Source: Lachnotalea sp041821265 (GTDB lineage Bacteria; Bacillota; Clostridia; Lachnospirales; Lachnospiraceae). Taken from it: DNA of 64,000 nucleotides. Shown here one piece after another: positions 36,641-45,730 of this stretch. Under the pieces are notes generated by a model. That model saw only the letters and a program-made list of their open reading frames with translations, made no database searches and was not told the origin of the DNA. The position numbers and the translations under genes are program-made. The stretch spans positions 40,981 to 104,980 of the forward strand of contig JBGUEQ010000010.1 in NCBI GenBank assembly GCA_041821265.1. Direction: 5' to 3'. The stretch's first letter is position 1; each line of letters begins with the position of its first letter.

Positions 36641-36686
36641 TTAATATTAAAAATAGCTTATACTATTTTTATATCCTGACTGTTTC

Positions 36687-37589
36687 TTATTCCTTTACTC
36701 CACCTAAGGTGATCCCTTTAACAAAATATTTCTGAAAAAAGGGATATAATACAAGAATCGGCAAGATTCCAATAACTGCAATTGCCATACGTATTGTTGT
36801 AGATGGCATATTCATTGTATCGGCACCTATAGAAGCTGCCTGTGACGCATTCTGCTTTAAAACCTGGATATTTTCATTAATATTATTTAGAATAATTTGA
36901 ATTGTATATAAATGGCTACCACCACGCTCTGTCAAATAATACATACCATTCTGCCAGTCATTCCAATATGCTAAAGCGGTCATTAAGCCAATAGTAGCTA
37001 CAATTGGTAAACTAAGAGGAAAAATAATTTTGCCAAAAATCCGAAATTCACTGGCACCATCAATTCTGGCTGCTTCTTTTAAGCTGTCCGGAATACTAAA
37101 GGTAAAATAGTTTTTAACCAATATAACATTAAATGCATTCATCATAAGGTTAGGTATCAGTAATGCCCAAATTGTATTTTTTATGTGAAAATATTTGATA
37201 TAAGTATAATAAGTCGATACCAATCCACCATTAAATAACATTGTAAAAATCAATAAAAAGGTGATAATTTTCATTCCCGGGATATCTTTTTGAGAAATGC
37301 TATAAGCAAATAATGTAGTAATTAAAATACTAACCGTTGTTCCTATGAGAGTGACAATAATCGTCATTAAATAAGCATGCCCAATCTTGCTCCATTGAAC
37401 CGCGATATATTTATAAGCTTCCAAACTAAGTTTTTTAGGGAAAAATGAGTATCCGTTTGCAGTCGCCCATGCATTATCCGTAAATGAAGATACTACCAAT
37501 AAAATAAAGGGCAATAGAGCGCAAAGTGCCGCTAACCCACAAAAAAAATGGGCAATAAACTGTGTTATTTTATATTCTCTTGATCGCAT
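36687..37589 (-). CDS. Carbohydrate ABC transporter permease, LplC/YtcP type
   Basis: 300 residues with six membrane segments and the cytoplasmic EAA loop EAARIDGASEFRIFGKIIFP, which contacts the ATPase. The C-terminus KYFVKGITLGGVKE is typical of this subfamily. Start ATG with AAGGAGG upstream. It follows the LplB-type permease by 11 bp and, with the lipoprotein at 38625, forms an oligosaccharide importer. No ATPase gene is present, so it presumably uses a shared MsmK-like ATPase encoded elsewhere. Confidence 0.92.
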   Translation of the reverse strand: MRSREYKITQFIAHFFCGLAALCALLPFILLVVSSFTDNAWATANGYSFFPKKLSLEAYKYIAVQWSKIGHAYLMTIIVTLIGTTVSILITTLFAYSISQKDIPGMKIITFLLIFTMLFNGGLVSTYYTYIKYFHIKNTIWALLIPNLMMNAFNVILVKNYFTFSIPDSLKEAARIDGASEFRIFGKIIFPLSLPIVATIGLMTALAYWNDWQNGMYYLTERGGSHLYTIQIILNNINENIQVLKQNASQAASIGADTMNMPSTTIRMAIAVIGILPILVLYPFFQKYFVKGITLGGVKE

Positions 37590-37600
37590 TTTTCTCCTCC

Positions 37601-38551
37601 TTAAAATAACGCGCTGTCCTTACTATATTTTTTCACGATTTGATTAGCTAATATGATAAGAACAAACCCAACAACCGATTGGTATACACCGGCAGCGCTG
37701 GCCATAGTAAAATCACTGTTCTTCATCAACGCCTGATATATATATACATCCAAAGTCCTCGTCACAGGGAAGAGCGGTCCACTATTTTTTGGTATCTGAT
37801 AGAATAATCCAAAATCAGAGCGGAAAATTTGTCCGATACTTAAAATAAACAAGGTAATCACTGTAGGTTTTAATAACGGTAATGTAATTTTCTTAATCTG
37901 CTGCCATTTATTTGCACCGTCGAGCCTTGCTGCTTCAAAATAGTCCTGACTAATACCTACAACACTGGATAGATAAATTATCATACTGTAACCAATACCT
38001 TTCCAAGTGTTTACAAGGATTAATATGAACGGCCAGTATTCTTTCTCCTGATACCAATTAATTCTACTCTTTCCCAGTGGTTCCAGGATTGATTTATTAA
38101 TCAAGCCTGATTCTCCGGAAAGAAATGCGAATACAAGATAACTAATAACAACCCAGCTCATTAAAAACGGAAGAAGTGTCAAACTCTGATATAATTTCGA
38201 AGCAATTTTACTACGAATCTCATTAATCAATATTGCCATTGTCATAGCAAGTATGGTACCAATAATAAAAAATGCTATATTATAAAGTATGGTATTCCTT
38301 GTAATTATCCATGCGTCTTTTGTAGCAAAGAGGAATTTGAAATTGTTAAATCCATTCCAAGGACTTCCAAAGATGCCTTTTTGAAAATTCAATTTTTTAA
38401 ATGCTATAATAATTCCATACATGGGTATATAATTATTAATCAAAAGATATAGTAAACCCGGTAAAACCATTAAATAGAAGGGAATAATATGGCTCCAACG
38501 AATTTTCTTTTTTTTGTTAGAATCCAGCTGCGTATTCTCAGAACTCGTCAT
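37601..38551 (-). CDS. Carbohydrate ABC transporter permease, LplB/YteP type
   Basis: 316 residues with six membrane segments, an N-terminal cytosolic lysine-rich stretch (SNKKKKIRWSHIIPFYLMVL) and the EAA loop EAARLDGANKWQQIKKITLP. AAAGGAG precedes the ATG. It pairs with the LplC-type permease to form the channel. YteP/LplB-type systems import pectin- or xylan-derived oligosaccharides and are usually controlled by a YesM/YesN pair, which is exactly what lies upstream. Confidence 0.92.
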   Translation of the reverse strand: MTSSENTQLDSNKKKKIRWSHIIPFYLMVLPGLLYLLINNYIPMYGIIIAFKKLNFQKGIFGSPWNGFNNFKFLFATKDAWIITRNTILYNIAFFIIGTILAMTMAILINEIRSKIASKLYQSLTLLPFLMSWVVISYLVFAFLSGESGLINKSILEPLGKSRINWYQEKEYWPFILILVNTWKGIGYSMIIYLSSVVGISQDYFEAARLDGANKWQQIKKITLPLLKPTVITLFILSIGQIFRSDFGLFYQIPKNSGPLFPVTRTLDVYIYQALMKNSDFTMASAAGVYQSVVGFVLIILANQIVKKYSKDSALF

Positions 38552-38624
38552 TATAATCTCCTTTCATAAAACCAGGGCCACCTTTTCATTCAATGGCAAC
38601 CCTGTTCAACATCAAAATAGTCTC

Positions 38625-40208
38625 TTACTGCGTTGCAGCCCACTCATCTAACTGTTTCTGATTCTCAGCGATAATTTTATCTATTCCTGCTGCTTTCAAT
38701 GCGTCCAGAAATTCCGGCAGTGCCTTAGAAGAATCCAAAGCTCCACTGTTAAAACTAGGTGTATACTGATCAATTACTGTATTTACAGCTGCGATCTCTG
38801 TTGTTACATTAGTTTGCACAAAATTATAACCTAAAGCTGCTGAATATCTTGATTTTGGAATACTTGCATCAAAATCTTTTATAAGTTTATTTTTATTAAT
38901 AGGTGCCGGCGCTACAACAGGCCATTCCAAAATATTACCCCACAATCCATAAGGGTTGTAATATGGAAGTTTGGAGTAGTCATCTGATAAATATTGTATT
39001 TGTGTGCCTTCATCTGTTTGATTTACAACTTTATAATTTACTCCTTCAATACCAAATTGAATTAACCAATTTGCTGCAGGATTACTATATAAATAATTTA
39101 AAGCTTGCATTGCTTTATCAGGATTTACTGATGTTATCGGTATACTCCAAAGAATTGCTCCACCACCGTTATTTGCAACATAACCATCGATCATAGGTAT
39201 TAAGGTTAAGTCATGACCTGATGATGCACCATAATCAATAGCTGAGGTAGGAAGACTCCAATAAAACATACCCAAATAATTACCAGTTTGAATTAATGTG
39301 TCCGGAGATTCCGTTGTAACAGCTGCATCCGGTGAGATATATCCCTTTTGTGCCCAACGATACATCATTTCAGTATATTTTGCATATTCATCCGTTGCAA
39401 AGAAGTTGGTTACTGTCAAATCATCAATACTACGATTTAACATCAAAACCCCAGAAGCAAACGTTCCACCAATTTTATCATATTCTAAAAAAGAATTGTT
39501 CAGAGGATCTTGTGTCGTATTCCAAGGAATGGTGCAATAAAAATTATCGCCTTCGCCAGCTTTAATTGTCGCAAAGATATTTTCAACATCCTCTGGCGTA
39601 TATTTTTTTTTACTGTCAATGATAATTCCATACTTTTCTAGCAAATCCGTCCTTGCTAAATAACCATATGCATTACCTTTTCTATCAGCCGGTGGTATAC
39701 CATAAATTTTTGAGTTATAATTTCCTAAATTTACATTTGTTCCCAACATTTGTGTTAAATCTTTACCGTCTTTTGCAAGGAGATCATCCAAAGGATAAAC
39801 TAACCCACCATCTACTAATGGCGCCAAGCTCGTAAAAGCAGTGAGGCAAATATCCAATTGTTCCCCGGATGATGTCATAAGAATTGCATCTTTTTGAGAA
39901 TCTGCAAGCCCAACCGGTTCAAATGTTACATGTACCCCAATATCTTTTTCCATCATTTTATTCAGTGCATCTTCCACATCCTGAAATCCAGACCCTTGAT
40001 CACCCGCTGATGGATATTGCCAGATAATATTTGTGATTTCACCGGAATCGGCTGCCGACGTATCATCCCCCGTACTTACATCAGATGTAACCGTTGTGTT
40101 ATCCGAATTACTACCTGTTTCGCCGGTTGTTTCTTTCTTACCTCCACATCCTGTCAGAGTAGATAGAACTAAGGCTGAACATAATACTAATGATAAAACT
40201 CTTTTCAT
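38625..40208 (-). CDS. Extracellular solute-binding lipoprotein for the sugar ABC importer
   Basis: 527 residues with a lipoprotein signal, MKRVLSLVLCSALVLSTLTG followed by the lipidated Cys21, then a Ser/Thr/Asp-rich linker to about residue 55. The mature part is a family-1-type large binding protein of the LplA/YtcQ size class (DGYVANNGGGAILWSIPITS, YNPYGLWGNILEWPVVAPAP). It captures oligosaccharides at the outer membrane face and delivers them to the two permeases. GGAGG lies before the ATG. Expression is probably driven by the YesN-type regulator encoded just upstream. Confidence 0.92.
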   Translation of the reverse strand: MKRVLSLVLCSALVLSTLTGCGGKKETTGETGSNSDNTTVTSDVSTGDDTSAADSGEITNIIWQYPSAGDQGSGFQDVEDALNKMMEKDIGVHVTFEPVGLADSQKDAILMTSSGEQLDICLTAFTSLAPLVDGGLVYPLDDLLAKDGKDLTQMLGTNVNLGNYNSKIYGIPPADRKGNAYGYLARTDLLEKYGIIIDSKKKYTPEDVENIFATIKAGEGDNFYCTIPWNTTQDPLNNSFLEYDKIGGTFASGVLMLNRSIDDLTVTNFFATDEYAKYTEMMYRWAQKGYISPDAAVTTESPDTLIQTGNYLGMFYWSLPTSAIDYGASSGHDLTLIPMIDGYVANNGGGAILWSIPITSVNPDKAMQALNYLYSNPAANWLIQFGIEGVNYKVVNQTDEGTQIQYLSDDYSKLPYYNPYGLWGNILEWPVVAPAPINKNKLIKDFDASIPKSRYSAALGYNFVQTNVTTEIAAVNTVIDQYTPSFNSGALDSSKALPEFLDALKAAGIDKIIAENQKQLDEWAATQ

Positions 40209-40430
40209 ATACCTTAACCTCCTTTTTTTTATTACATACTTATTATAAATATTATTTGTTCTCTATACCATATTCATTTCAAACCGCTATCTTTCAAAAA
40301 CAAACTCTTACATGTTTGGCTTCCATTCATATCGCAGGTTTGCCAGCTATACCGCATAAATAACGGAGCGAGCAAGCGTTATTCAGAAAGAATTTGGTCT
40401 TTCACGGATTCTTTTTCATACTATATATGC

Positions 40431-40482
40431 TAAAATACTGCTGCTAACCGATTATATAAAGCGGTGAAATAGCAGTATTTTA
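40431..40482. terminator. Intrinsic terminator after the yesN-like gene
   Basis: TAAAATACTGCT (40431-40442) pairs with AGCAGTATTTTA (40471-40482). The inner part can form a second small stem. It sits just downstream of the response regulator stop on the minus strand, with T-rich sequence on both outer sides. Confidence 0.65.
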
Positions 40483-40495
40483 TATTTAATTCAAA

Positions 40496-41272
40496 CTATT
40501 CACTATACTGGGAGGGTGAGCACCCATAATATTTTTTAAACATTAAATTAAAATTTGAATAACTTTTATATCCTACCAGTTCAGCAACCGAATTTGCGCT
40601 CAATTGCTTTGTTTTTAAAAGATCTGAAGCCATCTTCATTCTTTCTCCTATGATATACTGGCCTAATGAAATTCCCTTTTCTTTCTTAAAAATTCGATTT
40701 AAGTAAACCGGATGTATAAATAGTTTTTCTGCAATTTCATTTACAGAAAGTGTTTCACTTCCTAAATTTTTTATAACATAGCCAATTATATCATTAACTA
40801 CATCCTCTATTTTTTTCTGTCCATGTAGTTCTGTTACCTGAACTATCTTGTCATTTACTGCCTGTTTTCCATATTCCTGATACCGCGCTGCTTCCCGCTG
40901 CGTTTTAATTCTGTTTATAACTTTTAAAACAGCTTCTCCAATTTCTTCATATTTTGCTGGTATTAAAAGATAGTCCTGACAGCCCAACTGAATTGCTTCT
41001 TTGGCATATTCAAAGCTGGCATGACAGGTTAAAAAAATACACTCTATATCTTTTTTATTTTCTCTTAACCAACGGAGCATGGTGATACCATTTTCTCCTG
41101 GCATCTCGATATCACAAAGAATAAGATCAATGGGGTGTTCTAAAATACAAGCTTTTCCGGTTACCACATCATAGGCAGTATAAACTTTATCTACTCCGTA
41201 TTTTTCCCATAGAATATCTGTTTTCATTGTCTCTACAGTTAGAATCTCATCATTTATCATCAAAAGGTTCAT
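40496..41272 (-). CDS. YesN-type response regulator (receiver plus AraC HTH)
   Basis: 258 residues, short for the family. The receiver domain (1-~120) has DLILCDIEMPGENG with the phospho-acceptor Asp. The C-terminal AraC domain (about 160-258) has SVNEIAEKLFIHPVYLNRIF and ANSVAELVGYKSYSNFNLMF. Its start overlaps the end of the histidine kinase gene by 23 bp, so the two are translationally coupled. It most likely activates the adjacent ABC importer genes. A terminator follows the gene. Confidence 0.92.
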   Translation of the reverse strand: MNLLMINDEILTVETMKTDILWEKYGVDKVYTAYDVVTGKACILEHPIDLILCDIEMPGENGITMLRWLRENKKDIECIFLTCHASFEYAKEAIQLGCQDYLLIPAKYEEIGEAVLKVINRIKTQREAARYQEYGKQAVNDKIVQVTELHGQKKIEDVVNDIIGYVIKNLGSETLSVNEIAEKLFIHPVYLNRIFKKEKGISLGQYIIGERMKMASDLLKTKQLSANSVAELVGYKSYSNFNLMFKKYYGCSPSQYSE

Positions 41273-42914
41273 TATCCACCTCCAGGTTATATGGAAATAC
41301 TATTTTTACACATGTCATTTTTCCTTGTTCCGAAGTAATCTCAATATTTGCTTCATCCCCATAAAAATGTTTTACCCTTCTCATAGAATTAATTAACCCT
41401 ATATGGGAATTATGACTATCCGGTTCAATTTCTCCGCTAAGCATTTTGTTATTATAATCTAGTGTTTCTTCATCCATTCCATTACCGTCATCTATTACAC
41501 AAAAAGTAACCATTTTGTTCTTATATTTACCAATAATTGAAATATTAAGTATTATTCCTTGTTTAATTCCATATTTTGCAGAATTCTCTATAAAATTATG
41601 AATTAGAAGAGGTGGTATCCTCACAAACATAATCTCCGGGTCAAAATCATATTCTGCTTTGATATTTCCCGAATAACGGATGGATATCATTTTCATATAA
41701 CCCTTTATCAGCTTAAGTTCCTTTGGAAAAAGATCCAAGTCTTTGTCATTCCTGAAAATATAGCGAAAATAATCTGACATATATAATATTACATCCTGAA
41801 TTGCATCCTCTTCTTTCCGTTGAGCCAGTGTATAAATCAAATTAAAAGTATTAAGAAGAAAATGAGGCCGAATCTGTAATTGAAGATTACGAAGTTCCAT
41901 TTTTTGCTTTGAGATTTCTTTCTCATAACTTTCAATCTTTAATGTTTTTATATTATCTGCCATTTGATTGAAAGATTTATATGCTTCCTGATATTCAACA
42001 GAATTTGATTTTTCCTTAATTCTAAAATCCTGATTCCCACCTTGAATCTGCCGATGCGCATAATTTATTTTATTTAAAGGATGTAGTAATAATGACCTTA
42101 ATGTCATAAATAAAACCGGTATCAGAGCTAAATATAAAAATGCCATAATTTTCAAAATCTTAACATACATTGATATTCCACCAACAATTTCATTTCTCTT
42201 TATACTAATTTCTATATAAATTTTCTTAATACCGGAGGATACAATAATTCGATCATCCGGATTTTCTTTCTTTTGTTTTTCAGTAAAGCTGATTAAGTAA
42301 TCCGTATATTTTAACCTTTTCTCCATTTGCATCTTAAGAGAATCTAGATTAAACCAACCACCGTACATTACATCTTTTAGATCTACGATAAGAAATAAAT
42401 ATTTTTTATTATTAAATTCATAGATATGCCAACCGCTCTTAACACCTTCTCTGAGTTGTTCTGATAAAAAATTGTTAATGGATTTATATAATTGGTTACT
42501 TTCATTAGGACTTTTATCATATACCAAAATATCATTAACCTTCTTCATTAAATAAAAATAACCATCTCCACCATCCGTCATACCTGACATTTTTTTTAAA
42601 TTATAATAAAGTTTTAATTTCGAGCTTTGGTACGTATAATTATTCTCCTTTTGCAACTTCATACGAATACAATACGGATCTTCTGATAAAAAATAATATA
42701 ATAAGGATTGTGTATTAACCATTCTTGACCCAATATCGGACATAAAGGTATCTGAAAGAGTTTTGGCTGATGCTCTGTTCTGTTCAACCATAGTATCAAT
42801 AACTCTTTGGTTTTGAAAAATAGCGATGAAATTCAACGGTAATACTAAAATAATGATGATTAAGATTACCTTTGTTGATACAGAATTAAATAATCGATTA
42901 ATTTTTTTCTGCAT
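41250..42914 (-). CDS. YesM-type sensor histidine kinase
   Basis: 554 residues. It has two membrane segments (about 13-33 and 248-268) around an extracytoplasmic sensor of roughly 210 residues, then HAMP, the His_kinase domain with LQLQIRPHFLLNTFNLIYTL (His within RPHFLLN), and a HATPase domain (IHNFIENSAKYGIKQG, IDDGNGMDEE). This is the standard YesM layout. It senses an external sugar signal or the loaded binding protein and phosphorylates the YesN-type partner. Confidence 0.92.
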   Translation of the reverse strand: MQKKINRLFNSVSTKVILIIIILVLPLNFIAIFQNQRVIDTMVEQNRASAKTLSDTFMSDIGSRMVNTQSLLYYFLSEDPYCIRMKLQKENNYTYQSSKLKLYYNLKKMSGMTDGGDGYFYLMKKVNDILVYDKSPNESNQLYKSINNFLSEQLREGVKSGWHIYEFNNKKYLFLIVDLKDVMYGGWFNLDSLKMQMEKRLKYTDYLISFTEKQKKENPDDRIIVSSGIKKIYIEISIKRNEIVGGISMYVKILKIMAFLYLALIPVLFMTLRSLLLHPLNKINYAHRQIQGGNQDFRIKEKSNSVEYQEAYKSFNQMADNIKTLKIESYEKEISKQKMELRNLQLQIRPHFLLNTFNLIYTLAQRKEEDAIQDVILYMSDYFRYIFRNDKDLDLFPKELKLIKGYMKMISIRYSGNIKAEYDFDPEIMFVRIPPLLIHNFIENSAKYGIKQGIILNISIIGKYKNKMVTFCVIDDGNGMDEETLDYNNKMLSGEIEPDSHNSHIGLINSMRRVKHFYGDEANIEITSEQGKMTCVKIVFPYNLEVDNEPFDDK

Positions 42915-43037
42915 AATATTTTCCTCGAATTCTTTTAAGATTTAATTGTTCGTTCAACTATCCTAACTTTATTATACTATAAAATGTCTAAAATATCAGT
43001 TCTAAAACTGGTTAAAGGTTTAACCCAAATGCCAAAA

Positions 43038-43068
43038 GCCTCGAGCATTCCTTAAAAAAGCTCGGGGC
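43038..43068. terminator. Hairpin between the kinase gene and the GH42 remnant
   Basis: GCCTCGAGC (43038-43046) pairs with GCTCGGGGC (43060-43068) with one G-T wobble. The loop contains a run of A. It lies between the start of the minus-strand kinase gene and the plus-strand GH42 fragment. Most likely it terminates transcription coming from the chemoreceptor side, but its function is unclear. Confidence 0.4.
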
Positions 43069-43189
43069 GTATAATATAACTATATTATCTATTAATTAAT
43101 TGCTTTTTGCCATATCACTTCAAAACTTTAACATCTTAATTTCAAACTATTTGTTATGAAGGATAAACACTAATTACTCCATTAATAGA

Positions 43190-43470
43190 CCCCCATTTAA
43201 TCATAATCCAGGGTTGCTTCTAGACTATTATAGCTTCAAGTCAGATGCTGTTTTAGAATATCAAAAGATTCAAATAGATGAGATTAGAAAAGTAAGTGCG
43301 CTCCCTGGCTACTTTAAAGATTTGGCAGGGATAGAACTTGAAGAATATGATTCTATGAATTTTGGTAGACTAGTTGAAGTGAGTGGTGTGAATTTTAAAG
43401 GCCAAGCAAAGACCTGGTGTGATGTGATTGTATGCAAAAGCGCGATGGTACTTGCAACATATGACAGTAT
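43190..43470 (+). pseudogene. GH42 beta-galactosidase remnant
   Basis: The plus strand encodes NPGLLLDYYSFKSDAVLEYQ and KIQIDEIRKV (GH42 catalytic domain), then jumps to ALPGYFKDLAGIELEEYDSM, NFGRLVEVSGVNF and KTWCDVIVCKSAMVLATYDS (the trimerisation domain). About 200 residues between the two parts are gone, and both ends are missing. At about 43470 it joins, tail to tail, the truncated chemoreceptor on the other strand. Confidence 0.82.
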
Positions 43471-45406
43471 TTTCAATTGCTCCTAAGGTACTGACTCTTG
43501 CTTCTTCCATGTTATCTACATTTTCAATGACAGTTTTAAGTAGTAAGGTAAGATAATCAACACTCTCGTTAATCTTAAGATATGAATTTGAGGTATTTAT
43601 TACAGCCTTGTCCTGCATCACCATAACGCGTTCTGCCTTCTTCGCTATATTCACAACATCCTTTGTATCCTTTTGAATTGTTTCGACGATATTTTTGATA
43701 TTCCTAACTGAGTTCCCTGTCTGGTCAGCAAGTTTTTTAATCTCATCTGCTACCACAGCAAAGCCTTTACCAACCTCCCCTGCTCTGGCAGCTTCTATAG
43801 TAGCATTTAAAGCAAGTAAATTTGTCTGATTTGAAATCTCACTAATAACATTGACGATTGAATTGATTTCTCTTGATTTTTTATCCAGATCTTCTATACC
43901 CTTAATTATGTCTGTTGTAATATCAACGGTTGCCTTTGTCTGTTCTGTTAATTCTTTTGTAACGGCAGTGCCATCCTGGATGTTCTTTTTTGTACCATCC
44001 GCTATCTTGCCAATCTCACTAGTATTTTCTCCCATTTGCACTATCATTTTTGAAAGATGATCCATATGCATCAGGCATTCTTCCGCATCCTTTGCTTGTT
44101 GCATTACTCCTTGTTCAATCTCATTCATTGCATTGGATATGTTTTCTGTTGTTTGCAAGAATTCATCCGATGTTTGCGAAACATTGATTGATGCATCTGA
44201 CACATCCTTGCTTAAATCCTTCACTTGGGTAATTAACTTTTTCATATTACCAAAAGTATTATTAATTTCATTGGTTAAAATACTAAATTCATCTTTTCGT
44301 TTTGTTGTAAAATCTACTCTTAAATCTCCTCCAGCCGCTTTCTTTAGTTTATTTATCATGTTTTTTATTATCTTGTCTATACCATTAGATATAAATGCAG
44401 CGATTGTAATTGCAATTACACATGCTGTGAAAACTATAACAAATGTAATCAGTTTAATATTATCAGCCTGACTTAATATTGTACTTTTGGGTACCAAAGC
44501 ACAGATCATTTCCCCTGAATCACCAATCTTTGAGTAAAGAAACAGATAACTCTTTCCCAGGTATTTTACATAAAATGCTTTCTCTTTATCAACAGAAGTT
44601 ACTGCCTTTTGATAGAATTCATGATTTGTAAATATTGTTCCTTCCTCTTTTGCGGAGATTATTTCTTTACCATCGGATGTAATCATCCCGATGATTCCTG
44701 TCTTATCTAATTCTATATTCTTTAGTATATTCAAAACAGTACTGGAATCCAAGTCGATAACCACCAGCGCATCTGTATCAATAAATTTCCGAATTAAACG
44801 TATTGAATATTTATCTGCTCCAAGCTTATCATCAAGAAACTTTTCACTACCAACCCACGTAACCTTTGAAGGATTGTCCTTGATAGACCTGCCTTCTTCC
44901 GTATCATAAAATCCTTTCAGAATATTATCATCTGACAATGTATTTGAAGTAATTGATTTAACACGATCGGATATTATTGCTATATTAGAGATAAAGTCAT
45001 CAGTTGTTACTTTTGCTTTAATAGAATTTTCAATTGTTTTTGTTTGTTTTTTATATTCCATAACATTAGAACTGGATAATCCCATAAAATAATACTTTAT
45101 ATTGTCATCATTTATGTATTGTGTTGACAAATCATCAATTGAATTAATTCCCAACTGAAGGTATTTACTGGTCATTTTTATAGTCTGCATTGTGGCATGT
45201 TCATAACTGCTGCATATATCTTCAGCTGCTTTTTCATAGGTTACGATTCCAAGCAATATGATGAATACAATCGGTATCATAAAAGATAAAATTAACTTTG
45301 AACGTAATGAAGTAAAATGATTTATTCCAGTGAATCTTCTTAACAATTCAAACCTATCTTTGATATATAATCCAGTTTTTTCATGTCTTTCGAAATTCTT
45401 TAACAT
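43370..45406 (-). CDS. Methyl-accepting chemotaxis protein with dCache-like sensor, C-terminus replaced
   Basis: A 678-codon frame. TM1 is at about 36-58 and an extracytoplasmic dCache-like domain spans about 60-315 (SDGKEIISAKEEGTIFTNHE, KAFYVKYLGKSYLFLYSKIG). TM2 is near 320-343, followed by HAMP and the signalling domain with the tip NQTNLLALNATIEAARAGEV. The frame leaves the family after VSTLGAIENT (about 43470); the last ~30 residues are antisense of the GH42 fragment. The methylation helix and end of the coiled coil are therefore shortened by about 40-60 residues, so it may be impaired. Confidence 0.8.
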   Translation of the reverse strand: MLKNFERHEKTGLYIKDRFELLRRFTGINHFTSLRSKLILSFMIPIVFIILLGIVTYEKAAEDICSSYEHATMQTIKMTSKYLQLGINSIDDLSTQYINDDNIKYYFMGLSSSNVMEYKKQTKTIENSIKAKVTTDDFISNIAIISDRVKSITSNTLSDDNILKGFYDTEEGRSIKDNPSKVTWVGSEKFLDDKLGADKYSIRLIRKFIDTDALVVIDLDSSTVLNILKNIELDKTGIIGMITSDGKEIISAKEEGTIFTNHEFYQKAVTSVDKEKAFYVKYLGKSYLFLYSKIGDSGEMICALVPKSTILSQADNIKLITFVIVFTACVIAITIAAFISNGIDKIIKNMINKLKKAAGGDLRVDFTTKRKDEFSILTNEINNTFGNMKKLITQVKDLSKDVSDASINVSQTSDEFLQTTENISNAMNEIEQGVMQQAKDAEECLMHMDHLSKMIVQMGENTSEIGKIADGTKKNIQDGTAVTKELTEQTKATVDITTDIIKGIEDLDKKSREINSIVNVISEISNQTNLLALNATIEAARAGEVGKGFAVVADEIKKLADQTGNSVRNIKNIVETIQKDTKDVVNIAKKAERVMVMQDKAVINTSNSYLKINESVDYLTLLLKTVIENVDNMEEARVSTLGAIENTVICCKYHRAFAYNHITPGLCLAFKIHTTHFN

Positions 45407-45730
45407 AAATTTTTTTATATTAGATTACTCCTTAGTGATTTTTATCATTTTTAAAACAAAAATTCTTCATATAGTTGTCAAATTATACAAAAATTTAATT
45501 TAATTATATAAAAATGAATCATCTACCACCATCATATTTACAAACTAATAAATCACTTTTTGAAACTTTTTCGGGAATTTCATACTCTGGTTATAACAAA
45601 AAAACCTTACAAGTGCGGTGATATTCTGCATTTGTAAGGTTTTTATCTAACACGTACTTCTTAGGACTTTATCAGTATCCTCATTACATTATGCTGGACG
45701 CATCTTAAAGGACTGCATCCAACACATTAC
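45407..45730. other. Intergenic region with one terminator
   Basis: About 320 bases, AT-rich, between two chemoreceptor genes. The left half should carry the promoter of the gene at 45406. AAGGAG lies about 21 nt before its ATG, too far to be a normal ribosome site. The hairpin at 45600-45644 is the only clear element. Confidence 0.45.
45600..45644 (-). terminator. Intrinsic terminator downstream of the second chemoreceptor
   Basis: AAAAACCTTACAA pairs with TTGTAAGGTTTTT across a loop of about 19 nt. On the minus strand it ends in a run of T, about 90 bp after the stop codon at 45731. Confidence 0.75.

Noticed and set aside
40320..40385. Possible structured RNA with TAACG/CGTTA stem upstream of the YesN terminator
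   Set aside because: Short stem with no riboswitch consensus I can match; may be an intergenic repeat, not checkable here.
43851..44471. Plus-strand ORFs opposite the chemoreceptor, up to 112 codons
   Set aside because: Coiled-coil genes commonly leave long antisense frames; no ribosome site or known family.
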